Source: Porphyra umbilicalis (taxonomy: Eukaryota > Rhodophyta > Bangiophyceae > Bangiales > Bangiaceae). Taken from it: a stretch of 64,000 bases of DNA. The stretch covers positions 1-64,000 of the forward strand of contig KV918922.1 of NCBI GenBank assembly GCA_002049455.2. Reading direction: 5' to 3'. Under the pieces are notes generated by a model, which was not told the origin of the DNA, made no database searches, and saw only the letters and a list, made by a program, of their open reading frames with translations. The translations under genes were made by a program, and so were the position numbers. Below, in pieces: positions 11,094-21,790 of this stretch; the first letter of the stretch is position 1, and every line of letters begins with the position of its first letter.

Positions 11094-11553
11094 GCGCAGC
11101 AGGCCCATAACCGTCGTCAAGAGCACGTCTACTTTTGCGTGTTTTCGGGCGAACAGATTATCTGCAAACCGCCCTGGGGCTCTGTCAAGGCTGTTTTTTT
11201 CCAGAAAAGGCGCCAAAATCATCTGTTTGCCGGGATAGATGCATCTCCACGGGTAAAAAGAGAGACACAGCATAAGACGTATACACTTCCCCCTTCCAGA
11301 AAGAGAGAGAGACGGAGAAGCATCTATGGCCCTGCTAGCAGGACCAATGTGCGGAGTGAGGAACGATTCCTGTTCTCGCAAACTCAAATTTGCAAGGACC
11401 TCGCATGGGATGGCCTCTGAGAGCCTGTCAAGGGGGGTCGATCTGTTTTTTGCACAGGAATTCTGTTTCATCGAACAGGAACACGGGCCTCCAAGAGGCT
11501 CAAAACAGGCAAAAACAGAGGTGCTTTTGACAACGGTTATGGGCCCGCTGCGC
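11094..11553. repeat. 460-bp foldback repeat inside the 5.9-kb element
   Basis: The left arm (11094 to about 11148, starting GCGCAGCAGGCCCATAACCG) recurs inverted at about 11498-11553, with roughly 9-10 mismatches over 55 bases. The interior is unrelated and non-coding, and no target duplication is clear at its ends. It lies between the transposase and the second gene, so it may be a nested MITE or a structural or regulatory repeat of the transposon. Confidence 0.6.
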
Positions 11554-11717
11554 TGTCGCGACAGCCGCGCAACCTTTACTTGAAGACTACGAGGCCCCAC
11601 CTGGGCGAACCATCCGTCCGACGCCACCCCGCACACAACCACCTTCCCTCGCAAAATCATTCGTCCGCCGCTCGCCCCCCCACGGCTGTAGCCCACTCTG
11701 CTGCCACCCACGCAGCC

Positions 11718-12704
11718 ATGACGCCCCCGGCCATCAACGCGCTGTCGGTCGACTGGTTCAACAACTTGCCCTCCACCTACCGCTCGCTCTACCTCGCTCG
11801 TCGCGGTGGTGGCGGCACCCCCGACGGCCAACCTGCCGGAGCACCTCCACGCTGGCTACACGTCGCCACCCGCGGACCCGCGCTCACACCGGGCGACCTG
11901 CCCCGCGTCCACGCCGAGCATCCTCCCGCCAACCACCATCCCGCCGAACGCCCCGCTGCCGCTACCACGCCTTCGACTACCGACGCGGACGCCCACCGCA
12001 CGCGCCTGATGCAGCTCAAGGCGCTCGCCTCTATGGAGGCTGTCGTCCTGGCTCGTGCCGCCGCCGAAGATGTCGTCAGCAAGGACAACGCCTTCAAGGC
12101 GGGCGCTACCCTTCGCCGCTTAGCGGAAGACGACGTCAAGGTCGTTGCCCACGGCTGGAGCGGTGGCGCCGTCGGCGGCATTGACGGCGTCCCTCTCCCC
12201 GTCGGCGCTACCCGCGACATCCGCCGTCCCCGTAAGACCAGCCTCAAGGGCATCATCGTCGTCAAGGGCGGCCTCTGTGGCTTCAACCCCAACGACAAGA
12301 AGGTCATCCTCGCCGTCGTCTGCAAGGCCGTCGTTGATCACTTCTTTATCGGCCGCTCCTTTTGTCGCCAGAGCTCGGGCGACGTCGCCAAGGCCGCTGC
12401 CGACGTCGAGGCGGCCTGCCCGACGATGGCCCGCGCCCAGCGGGGCTGGGCGGCGTGCGCCCTGCTCGCGCGCGCCGTCCTGCATCGCAACGAGGCCGAG
12501 GCACGCAAGGTCAAGGACAAGGTGGCGGAACTGGCGGCCGCGTCGGCGGCCACATACCAGACCCCAAAGGCGGCCGAGGTGGCGACGCCCGAGCGGCACT
12601 ACACACCCGCCGATGACAACCAGGATGCGGCCGGCGGTCGCGGCTCCGACAGCGACGGCGCCGAGGAAAACGACGGCGGGGAGGCCTTCCTTTCTGGTCT
12701 GTGA
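11718..12704 (+). CDS. Unknown second protein of the 5.9-kb transposon
   Basis: I do not recognise this protein. The ATG at 11718 gives 328 aa, beginning MTPPAINALSVDWFNNLPSTY; the frame is open further 5', but this is the first good Met. The N-terminal third is Pro/Ala-rich. The centre (about residues 95-280) is better ordered, with RPRKTSLKGIIVVKGGLCGF and KKVILAVVCKAVVDHFFIG, followed by Ala-rich helices. The tail is acidic (DSDGAEENDGGEAF). ATTAAA at 12746-12751 could serve as a polyadenylation signal. Its position between transposase and right end suggests an accessory DNA-binding protein of TNPA type; that is inference from location only. Confidence 0.6.
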   Translation: MTPPAINALSVDWFNNLPSTYRSLYLARRGGGGTPDGQPAGAPPRWLHVATRGPALTPGDLPRVHAEHPPANHHPAERPAAATTPSTTDADAHRTRLMQLKALASMEAVVLARAAAEDVVSKDNAFKAGATLRRLAEDDVKVVAHGWSGGAVGGIDGVPLPVGATRDIRRPRKTSLKGIIVVKGGLCGFNPNDKKVILAVVCKAVVDHFFIGRSFCRQSSGDVAKAAADVEAACPTMARAQRGWAACALLARAVLHRNEAEARKVKDKVAELAAASAATYQTPKAAEVATPERHYTPADDNQDAAGGRGSDSDGAEENDGGEAFLSGL

Positions 12705-13016
12705 CCTTTTGTGTACCACCACTAATGTAGTGTTAACATTGTGTCATTAAACATTGGCGAGCTACATAGCTCTTTAAAGTAACAACCTGCTGCATATAAC
12801 GTCCTACATACTAAACCATGAATGCCGTATTTGGGGAATGATTAAATGGAACATTCACGTATCGGTACAATTCGAGATCCTGTCCCGGGGCCGCGCACCA
12901 GCCTGTGGTGTGGATGCAACGTCGCTCTCCATCCCTATTGGTCGATGATAAAATGAACGGATGAACGTGACAGAGCTCTGCCGCAGTCCCCGGTTTTCGC
13001 GGTCCTCATGAGCCGA

Positions 13017-13196
13017 GGTATGCCGGTTTTTTGCCGTGAGGAGGTCTGAGACACCGGTCATTGTCTCACTGATGCCGGTTTTTTCCGGAATACTTGGGTC
13101 CCCTGAAGGGCCCTGTGGTGCGTCCCAAACTTTAGGAAACCGGCATAGTTCTCGATAGGAGTATGCCGTTTTTTGACTCCGGCTTTTTCCGTAGGG
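13017..13196 (-). repeat. Right subterminal repeats and terminus of the 5.9-kb element
   Basis: The motif seen at the left end recurs here mainly inverted: TGCCGGTTTTTT near 13021, GATGCCGGTTTTTTCCGG near 13071, one copy in left-end orientation at about 13135 and TATGCCGTTTTTT near 13162. The last bases CCGTAGGG mirror the left terminus, and CCG follows. Confidence 0.7.
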
Positions 13197-13199
13197 CCG

Positions 13200-14233
13200 C
13201 CTTGAAGACTTATCCGTGTAGTGGGTGCCCCGTCCAGGGCAACCACACTGCCCGGCACAGGTTTCTGGACCTTAGGCGTGGTATGAGAGAGAACGAGGCT
13301 GTCCTCTTTCGCCGATGCGCTCGGCGGCATGCCCGGGCTAGCGCCTCCTCGACAGACCTCTCGCCCGGTATCTCTGCTAGCCATTTGAACGACCACGGGA
13401 ACTGGAAAGGACAATCGAGTCGATGGATCGGGGACCATGAGGACATTCAGAATCGACCCTTCGACACATGTACCTGAAAATCCAGCACTAGGGAGAGAGA
13501 AACAGGAGCTGTTACAATCGTTATCGCAAAAGCAAGCGATTGGCAAAGAAGTGCCCCAATTGAGACTGAGAGAGAGAAGGGTCTGTCTCGATTACTCCGA
13601 CAAGAAATCTCCTGCACGAGAGGGATGCACATTGAAAAATGGGGTCGGTTTCGAAAAGAGATAGAAAGTGCGATAAACACGCTCCTGTGAAGCCTCGAGC
13701 GGCGTTATTCCTGATCTGACATCTCTGCCGTTCGTTTCGGGCAAAAGCATGCGCGAGAGGACAGACTCAGAAAGAAAAACCGCAAGACTTTTTGAACCTC
13801 TCGCAATGCACCGCCCACAGAACGGCACCTTCGACTCAGGCACGTATAGCACGTATTGCACATACACCGACGCGGTGTGTCAAGTGACAGACACCATATT
13901 TCGGGTCCCCCAATTTGTCCTGGCGGCCTGGGAATAGGATTGACTCTTAGTTGGTCATGAAAAGTTTCCTGGGAAGATTAGGAAGAGTCCAACGTTGTTC
14001 CACAATTTACGTTGCCTGCCGCGTAGTTGTGGTCACGGTTATGGCACACGAGGCGCCGATCTCTTGGCTACTTTTGATCTCCTCACCGTCGACGTTGCGA
14101 CCATCGTCGTCGACGTCTGATCGGTCACTGTAGTCATCCAGCACTAGGCCTTCAGAACAGGGAACCTATTTTTCATCTAGGCTGCCGATTATGGCCGGTA
14201 GTCCTTCTGGATCAGAAGCCTCGGCCAGCGCTC
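13200..14233. other. Spacer, no gene supported
   Basis: Mixed-composition DNA between the transposon end and the zinc-finger relic. Short frames exist on both strands, but none has a recognisable domain or continuous coding character. Confidence 0.4.
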
Positions 14234-15602
14234 ATGTCACCGGGGCGCCCTGGACGTCGGGTGCGCTCTTTGCATGTGGTTTGCAGAGCGTGCGGCTTCG
14301 GGCAGCTCGTAGCGGCTAACACTATTGAATTGCGTTCGCATAGACCTCGATCAAACTTCAAACACCGCTGTTCTGCATGCCACGAACTGCTCGCCACCGA
14401 TCTTTCCCCCGTTTGGGACTTTCAGCATCAGTTCGTGTCAGACAGTGCAGCACATGCAGGATGCAGGGTCATATGGATTCGACCTGCCCACTGGTGCAAG
14501 ATCATTTTTATCCGTGTGTCATCCGTTGTGCGCAGACATCGTGCACGGTGTGCCCTGTGGCATGCATGATGTGCAAGAACCCCGGCCACACAGAGAACAG
14601 GCGTTCATACGTGGTTCCCAAGGAGCGTCAGGCCAAGCTCGTATGCATAATGCACAATATCGCTGCAATGCACACCCGTCTTTAAGTGATCATCGATGCC
14701 CGGGAGCTGACGCCGCGCCAACTGGAGGAGAATCGAGCTCGTGCCAATCAGTCTCTGATCGTGACAGCTGGTGATTCTGGGCGGGAGTCGCACGTGGTGT
14801 CCTACGTCGCCAGATCAACGATAGTCGACGTCGCGGAATTGGGCGATGCCGCAACTCACCCATGGACCCGAGAAGCAGATGATGCAGTGGCGGCCGCGCT
14901 GGATGCTATTGCGAATCCTGGGGCTGCCCAGCTTGCCGGCGCCCTTGCAGCGGACCGCGTGCGCCACTGTGATCGCGTTGAACAGGCGCCACCTGTTATA
15001 CCAGCATTTGATGGGGCTAGCACCGTCGAGCGGGCGCGAGTGGCAGCCCTCGGCACCCTTCACCGAATGTTTCGGTCAATGCAGGAGCCAAAGTACACGC
15101 CGGCTCAGCGCAAGAGCATGAGCGACCTTTTGCGGACTGTTGGGGAGCAAGCGAGGCGCGTCGATGCTATTGTTGAGATCTGCAGGTCGAGAACCCCTCC
15201 TCTGATCGCTCTGGTGCTTAGCTTCGCACTGCTGGGCCAAAATTCGCGCATATACCGGACGTTGAGCTAGCGTCGCAAGTGAGGGACACTCTTAACGCGT
15301 TTTTATGAGCCCCGAACCTTTTCTACGGTCGAGCGCTAACAGTCAACTCACTTGACACCTCTGCGCTTATGGCCGCTCTGATGAAGTTAGCCGAGAGCGC
15401 CAACCTCAAAACTGCTTCAATCCGAGCGGCGCTGACGCAGTTTATCACCAAGATCCGCCACGGGAGCGATGGCTCCCAGACGTTGTTTAATGTACGTTGC
15501 ATGTCACACCGAAGAGCAGCACGAGTACTCCAAGATATTCCCCGTGCCTGTGATGATACAGAAGCGCAACGCATGCAAATTTTGCCGCTGAAACATCGAT
15601 GA
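14234..15602 (+). pseudogene. Broken zinc-binding protein (CCHC knuckle) ORF series
   Basis: Several protein-like plus-strand stretches follow each other in different frames. First comes a CX2C pair arrangement (VCRACG ... HRCSACHELL, about 14270-14395). Next is a perfect CX2CX4HX4C knuckle (CSTCRMQGHMDSTC) and a second one whose last Cys is lost (CMMCKNPGHTENR). The same frame then meets TAA at 14683-14685 and stays open for 194 more codons to 15270. A further stretch at about 15369-15490 (ALMAALMKLAESANLKTAS) ends at GTACGT, which resembles the splice donor used in the transposase at 59425. CCHC knuckles are usual in retroelement Gag and other nucleic-acid-binding proteins. Decay is likeliest; an intron-containing gene is possible. 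Confidence 0.45.
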
Positions 15603-15894
15603 CCCATGACGTCTCTGGTAAAGTATCTGGGACCCTGCAGTGACTTCCACGTTACAGGTGCGCTGCAATGGTCCCTAGCTGGCGTCAAAACATGGGTGGC
15701 GTTCTCTCAAGCAGCACAACTACAGACGGATCGGATCCTGCCTATGCCTCATCCCAGGAGCAGGCTCAAGCGCCGGGTACTCGATTCAAAAAGACTCACT
15801 GGCCAGAGTAACAAACCGCTTATTTTTTGTGCCTGCATGTATGGTCTTTGTGTTTGGGAAGGCACCACTAAACTTCGCAGCGGCGGAAACGCTG

Positions 15895-16540
15895 AGATCC
15901 GCGGCGAGTGCTCGCCATTGGTCAAAACGTATCAAGATGTCGCGTGTCGGCCAGCGGTGAGAGCCTGGCACGACGGCCGGCGTGACTGGGCCGGCCGTCG
16001 TGAGGTTGGGCAGTCGGGGGAGAGGTGTGAGGGGGTTTGTTTGCTGTGTGGTACGTCAGAGTGGTGCGGCAGAGGCGTGAGTACTGCCATTGTGACAGTG
16101 GCGAAGGCAGCGCGCGTGGTGTGTGCTTGTATTCTGATGTACGGCAGGGAGCGTGTGCATGGCGCTAGTAGCTCAGAAGATTTCTGTGTGCGCATCGGAG
16201 CTTTAAGGAGGCCATCGCGCATCCCCGTCGGTGGTCGCTGGTGGCGGAGGTACGTGCGGAATACGTGAAGCGCAGATATTAGCACACCTTGGATACAAAC
16301 CCCACTTTTACGCAACTTCCTGTATGGTAGCTGTGCGTCTGGTGGCACTAATGAGCTCGGCAGGCACGCAAACTCCAGGATCCGGAGCAAGCGCACGCTG
16401 CCGGTCCGCACGCAGCAAGATGTCGCCTGCGGGCTGGCGGCGGGAGCCTCGCGCCAGGGCCGGCGGGATTGCGCCGGCAGCGGCGGCGGTGGGACAATCG
16501 GATGGGCGGTGAGAGACGTGGGGTCGTCACTGCGTGACAG
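15895..16540 (-). repeat. Inverted copy of the LINE 3' region (probably 5'-truncated insertion)
   Basis: Read on the minus strand, this segment matches 27183-27833 at high identity over about 640 bases, including identical blocks such as CACCTTGGATACAAACCCCAC. The copy at 27.2 kb lies just 3' of the reverse transcriptase, so this one is best explained as a 5'-truncated LINE insertion in the opposite direction. A terminal inverted repeat of a single 11.9-kb element is the alternative. Confidence 0.7.
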
Positions 16541-16769
16541 CGGGGTGTCACAGCGACCGTCCTTCGATGGTCGCGGAACATGAGCGGAGGTACAATGTGC
16601 GTCGTTTTGTTCTATGACTTTGCGTTCATACTTTCGATGGCTTCGGGGACATAGAGTAGCCTTCGTCAACGTCTGGCGCACGAAAGTCACAGCGAAAGTG
16701 CCGGGACGCCAGCAACGTGCGGTGGCTTTGGTCGAGTAGGCGAAACACGGACACACAGACACTAACGCA

Positions 16770-16985
16770 ATGCAGCGCCAGCTCCTCGGTCTTCTGTGGC
16801 TTTCCGCGCTTTTTCTTGTTTTTGGTGGCGCAACTGAAGGAATCAGGGTCCGAATCGCCAGAGACGCCGGCGCCTCAGCAAGGGTAGATCGATTCGCCAG
16901 CGACGTTCTGTCGCAAGCTGGCGTGGGCGGCGGGCGCGTCGGTCAGATCCCGGTCGCGGCCAGCTTGCTAGTTCTCGCTGTTTGA
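16770..16985 (+). CDS. Small ORF with signal-peptide-like N-terminus
   Basis: This 71-aa ORF begins MQRQLLGLLWLSALFLVFGG, a good hydrophobic secretion signal by eye. The rest is featureless. There is no visible promoter, partner or conserved motif. It may be a chance ORF or the remnant of a secreted protein's first exon. Confidence 0.2.
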   Translation: MQRQLLGLLWLSALFLVFGGATEGIRVRIARDAGASARVDRFASDVLSQAGVGGGRVGQIPVAASLLVLAV

Positions 16986-16989
16986 CGTT

Positions 16990-19335
16990 TCCCCCCATGC
17001 GGTTCCCTCGTCACTTGTCAGGTTCTGAGTACTCTTTTACTCCTTTTTGCGTTCCGCGTTGCTGTGTTGGCTTCTCAGTTTTGGCAGTGGGACCCGCTGC
17101 CCTGTGGCCGTGGCATCGTTGGGGTACTTTCTTTGCCGTTTTGTAGCTTCCATCAATTTGGCTCGCCTGTGTGGAGTCTTCTTCCCTTTCGGCTTTATGT
17201 TGTTGTGCTGTGGTCCTTGGGGGATGTTCTCGTTTGTTTTGAATTTCACGCTTTGTGTCGGCCTCCTCTGCGTTGTCGTTTGTTGGTCGTCTCGGTTACG
17301 CCTGTAGCATCTATTTAACAAGGCCATCTTTACTCCGACACCGCGGCAATCGGTTCTTTTTGTACAATGACGGGCATTTATTGACAAGCACGGATGTAGG
17401 ATGTGGTGGGTGGCGTGACGGGAGGGGTGTTGAGTAAGGCTGGGGCTCGTCCGCGGAGGGGAGGGTAAGCCACTTATTGGGAGCTGAAAGCATGCAGATG
17501 TGGATGAGACAGGCATGGAACAAGGGATGGTGGCTAAACAGCAGTGGGCGTTGATCGAGGCGGAAGGCTTCAGGGGAGCAGGTGCGCTGACCTCATGGCG
17601 GGAATGCACGGAGACTGCGTCAAAGGCAGGATGGCACCGAAGCGGAGGTTATATAGTAAGGAAGGTCGTTGGTGCCGAGCACGTAAGCATTGAACCACAT
17701 CTTGGACTGTCCGATAAGAAACGCCCGAGCGTTGGATCAGGCCCCCGCGGTCGTCCGCAGCCACTGGCAACAGCCCCAAGAGAGTGGCCGCTGTGATCAA
17801 TAAAAAGAGGGGGGGTACATCCGCTTGGGAATGCCCCGCTTACGTCTCCGTGGGTGACAGACAAATGCAAGACGACTGGGCGCGGGGGACGGTAGGGCCA
17901 GGGGGGGGGGTAGAGGACGGCTGTCTTGGATGAGAAGCAAACAGTACCAAGTCAATGCGACCGTGGGATCGGTTCCGATGGGGTGGGGGCGAGCTGGCCG
18001 CACGACCTCACAAGCCTCGGTTTGTAAAATCTACAAGCGCACGTGCCATCTCTGCCCGTGCCTGGGCCAGCCGACGAAGTGCCGTGGTCCAACCGGAACG
18101 TGATGGTACTTGCTTCAGCCAATAAAATCGACAACGTTGTGGGCCTGAAACCATCGGGGTCCCGCCTAAAGGTGGATCTCACGCACTAAAACCTCTGGCG
18201 GCGACGCATGTTCAGGCCCACCAGAGACTGACACCATCGCACCCAATACCGAATGTTCCTCTATAGAAAGAACAACCAACTTGCCAGCTTTCAGTCTATG
18301 CGCGCCGTTCCGATGTGTGGACTTTATTTTGGAGCTTTGTCGTGCGTGCAGATACAGTAGGGTGCCGGATTTTCAATACTATTGGCGCCCTCGTTGACGC
18401 CATGCTGCCAAAATGGGCATGTGAGGCCTGCTCGACCATGAAAAGTTGTAAGCATGTACATGACGAGCCTTACAGCCTGTCAGAAGTCGAAACTGACTAT
18501 TGCGGAAGCGCTGGCGATCGGGACAGAAAGTTAAGCGCCGGCCCTTGGACTCGGCCGTATCGTTTCATATCACTCGCTGGACGTACAGATTACGAAGCGG
18601 GGGCTGCTGTTTGATTGCGTGTTCTTTTTTCGTCTCATGCAACCCAGCCGGCTTGATCCGCCCTATCAGTTTGAGTGGACTGCATTTATCAGCTGGATCA
18701 TTGTTGCAACGGCTATTGCTGAGCTGGAAACCGGACGCAGCGCTTCACCAGTGTCGCGCGACCCACGCGCATTCAGGCGCTTCTCGCACTCACAGACCCT
18801 TTTTTCAGAGTACCGCCGGAACTCCCATGTCTGTCATCTGAGAGACTTTGGCTCCTGGAGTACCATTTCCGACGCTCCCACATTGTCTTTCGGACAGGTT
18901 TTAGTGCATGAGATATACCTTTAGTCAAGGCTGCTCTTCTGAGTCTGGGCATTGCAAACTATCGTTTAAAGTTGCCATGCAACGTGCAGAGGCTCGAGTG
19001 GTCGACAGAAAGTTGGGTCGTAACCCCCTATTCTACCCCATCTGATAACCTCTTTGACAGGGGTTGCCGTCACCGCCGGATCAGCACCGGCCAGACACGT
19101 TCCGAGGCCGATCGCATCTTGCCCGCGCCTCGTATTGCAGGGATTTCGAGAGATGTTGTCCTCGGCAACGCTTCCTGGTTGGCGTGTCTCTGACATGGGG
19201 CGCCATCTAGCTTTATCAAGTGGGGTCTGTTTTGTAGATAAAAGAGTGCCCCTTGACGTTGACAGAAAACAACAGCCGTCATGGCGCCTCCGTCCAAGAA
19301 CGACGGCTGCGGGGGTCTGAGCGGACTAGGAAGTG
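16990..19335. other. Spacer with unassigned short frames
   Basis: There is no continuous coding signal. Minus-strand AATAAA (from ...CATTTATTGACA at about 17366-17377) could be a polyadenylation signal for a minus-strand transcript from 17.4-18.2 kb. The only ORFs there are short, and one starts MITAATLLGLLPVAADDRGG. Nothing recognisable. Confidence 0.35.
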
Positions 19336-19339
19336 AAAG

Positions 19340-19820
19340 CAAAAACACCCCCTGTGCTTTTCAGAGTGCATTGATTGCCCTGAGTCAGAAGTCGTTTGCA
19401 GAATGAGCATCCGTGCATTTCCCGCTCCCGGACGGCCGCGTGTACAGGGAAGCGTATTTTTTCCAGCTATTTATTTTGCAGGTGCCAAACGTGCGCTTAC
19501 CGTCGCAGTTCCAACATATCGTCTATCCGACCAGAAGATTGCGGGAAAGAATGGTTCAAATGCATACACATAGCCTAAGCTATACCCCTTTTCCTTCAAG
19601 ATCTCCTGACGCGCCCCGACGTGCCCACAGACAAACACGGTTGAGGGGGTTTGGGTGCGCCAGGAAGCAATACCAGCAGCTCCCCCTGTGTTTTTCCGGG
19701 TATTTAGGGAGCCCGCAGCCATAATACGTTGTCAGACTGAGCATCCGAGCATTTCCTGCTCTCAGACGTCTCCATGTGCACGGAAGTGTATCCGCCGGCT
19801 ATCTTTTGCACGGGATGTCG
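19340..19820 (+). repeat. Diverged direct repeat, about 140 bp, spaced about 335 bp
   Basis: 19340-19485 and 19665-19820 share blocks in the same order: CCCCCTGTGCTTTT/CCCCCTGTGTTTTT, GAGCATCCGTGCATTTCC/GAGCATCCGAGCATTTCC, and a following Cys-rich-frame segment ending in CTATTTATTTTGCA/CTATCTTTTGCA. This is a duplicated piece of an unidentified, probably decayed element. Confidence 0.55.
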
Positions 19821-20499
19821 GTGTGAAGGACTGGTAGCGTTTAATTGCTGCAGCTTTCAGAGCTCCGGAGAACCAACCCAGGAACGGTGAAGAATCTCAA
19901 ACACCTCCATCGTGGTGGCCGCTGTCGCATCTGTGACGTGATGCACGTCGCGTCTTTGACCTTAGGGCAGTTCAGACACCGCTTCGTTCCGATCAGATCT
20001 TCATACGAGCAGCTCGAAACGGCCATTGCTGCACTGGCCTGCCAAGTTCAATGAGAGCCTGTCACTGTGCAACGTTGTCAGCCTCTTGAAAAAACAGATG
20101 CCCGATCTGACACTCTCACTTGTGACCAATGAGGTGTCACATTTGGACGGAGCAGCCAACCAAGGCCCGTAAATCGCTTTACAACCCAGAAGTGCAGGAA
20201 CACTGCCGGTTGACTCGGCGTGGGGTGGGGGCGTGCGGGACAGGCAACCCCACTGGTCTTGGACCTTAAGTTTGAGGGCTGCACCCGTCGGCTCTGCTCG
20301 TGACATGGCCTGCCTAAAGAGTGACGTGGCCCAATCGGACCGCGACTTCACTTGACTCATGCAATGAAATGGACGACGTTGTCTATTGACGTTTGCCGTC
20401 AATCGTTCCTCCGAGGAATAATCTGAATTGAGGGTGCGCAAGGCGGGGCGGTGATCCACTAGAGTTGCCGTGCACCCCTCCGACAAGCGCAAAGATGGG

Positions 20500-21640
20500 G
20501 GGGGTGGCGGCGTGGATGGCACTCAACGGCGTCTCTTACACCTGCGCGACGGCACCCCTCTCGACCGCCGAGCTGTTGCTGGTTGTTCCCCCTTGGCCTC
20601 TACCCCCATCCCGCGTATTGACGTTATCCTCCAGGGTGCACATGGCCGCATCGAACCAGCCGCCTCCTCAAAAGTGCGCATAGGCCCACGCAGTTTTCTG
20701 GAGTAGCGCAGCGTATTCCAGCCGCGCGGCGATGTCCACAGCGCTGAGAAGTGGCACTGACAGTCCGGCGTCCAGTCCCAGAACTGCAGCCAGGGCGCCG
20801 AGGTCCGGCCAACGAGCTAAGGTGCCGACGCTAATGCGCGCCAGCTGATAGATAAGCCGCCAGCCGCTTGTCTTGGGCGCCTTCGCGGCAGCCTGGCCGA
20901 AGCGCTCGCCAGCACGCTCTTGGTGCATCCCTTCGCAATCACATCCGCCTTGTCAAGGGGGCGCTGCAGCTCGAGATTTTCCGGCGAATTCAGGACGAGC
21001 TGACCCATCAAGGCCGCGCTCGGCTTGTTCGTCCTGTTGTAGTAGGACTTATCCCGCTCGTGGCACGAAACTTTCACGCTAGTGTCACAGTTTTGGAGGT
21101 TCCCCTGCGTCCGGATGGCATCTAGGAGGTGTCGCAAGAGCTTGTGAACATTGCTGGTGCTGCTCACGCCCAAGATAGGCGCAAGGAAAATTTGCATAAA
21201 GTTCATTTAGTGTTCGTCAATGTCCAACGCCTCGTCGAGAGTCATGGTCGGCGGCGCGTTGATGGTCGTCCACCCCGCGATGCGTCCATAGAGCACGGCA
21301 TATTCCGCGAACAGCGTGGTGACGGCAACGTGGATGGGGGCGTTCCCAAACTTGGTTTCGTCGGCCGCTCTGTCGAACGAGGACGCCGCCGGCTGCTCAT
21401 CTTCCTCGTCGCCCTCGCCGAAGACGAAAGGCTCCCCTCTCCCACCCAGCCCTGTTGCAGTGCCGCGAGTCCCTCGAAAGCATCTTTTGCTCGGTTTGGC
21501 AGCGGAGGCGCCACGAGCAGCCGCACTTTTGGCCGCTGGGCTGTTTCCCTTGGCGCCCGTGGTAGCCGCCTTCGGAGCAGGGGTTGGTCGACGGCGCGTG
21601 CTGATGTCAGAAAGGCCGGTCAACACCAGGGGCAGATTCT
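20500..21640 (-). pseudogene. Dead copy of the Plavaka-like transposase 3' exon
   Basis: On the minus strand this matches the last exon of the transposase at 57-61.5 kb in order: APIHVAVTTLFAEYAVLYGR (cf. STPLHVAVTALFAEYALVVG), then an in-frame TAA at 21207-21209, then APILGVSSTSNVHKLLRHL (cf. NPILGVITSTKIHKLLCHV), SYYNRTN and, after frameshifts, a segment corresponding to RPGLLSLAETLQ..PWFDHV near 20900-20600. The region of the catalytic Glu (NESLH in the intact copy) reads KVSCH, so the acidic residue is lost. Only the 3' exon is recognisable; a MITE and then the LINE lie upstream of it. Confidence 0.75.
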
Positions 21641-21659
21641 TAACGCCCTTCCGCTGATA

Positions 21660-21790
21660 CAGTGCGTTCTCGTTAAAAGAGACAGCTGATTCGGCTCAAT
21701 ATGAACAAAAAGTGGCCCACACGGACTGGAATGGAAGACTCGCGACCCATATTCTTTTGTAAACGATTCTCTCATAACGATGACGCACTG
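21660..21790 (-). mobile_element. 131-bp pogo-like MITE, copy 1
   Basis: It begins CAGTGCGTTCTCGTTA and ends in the inverse (..AACGATGACGCACTG), flanked by TA on both sides (21658-21659, 21791-21792). CAGTG termini and TA duplications are typical of pogo/Tigger-type Tc1-mariner relatives. It has no coding capacity, so it depends on a transposase elsewhere. It is nearly identical to the copy at 30099-30229 in opposite orientation. Confidence 0.85.

Larger units (their letters stand above)
7331..13196 (+). mobile_element. EnSpm/CACTA-type DNA transposon, 5.9 kb
   Basis: The left end begins CCCTACGG at 7331 and the right end finishes CCGTAGGG at 13196. Each terminal octamer is followed inward by an A-tract and CCGG-containing repeats. 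The triplet CCG stands directly outside both ends (7328-7330 and 13197-13199), as expected for the 2-3 bp target duplication of the EnSpm/CACTA (CMC) superfamily. Inside are a CACTA-type transposase (7645-10728), a foldback repeat (11094-11553) and a second ORF (11718-12704), all on the plus strand. TNPD- plus TNPA-like gene pairs are usual in this superfamily. The transposase carries one in-frame stop, so current activity is uncertain. Confidence 0.8.
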
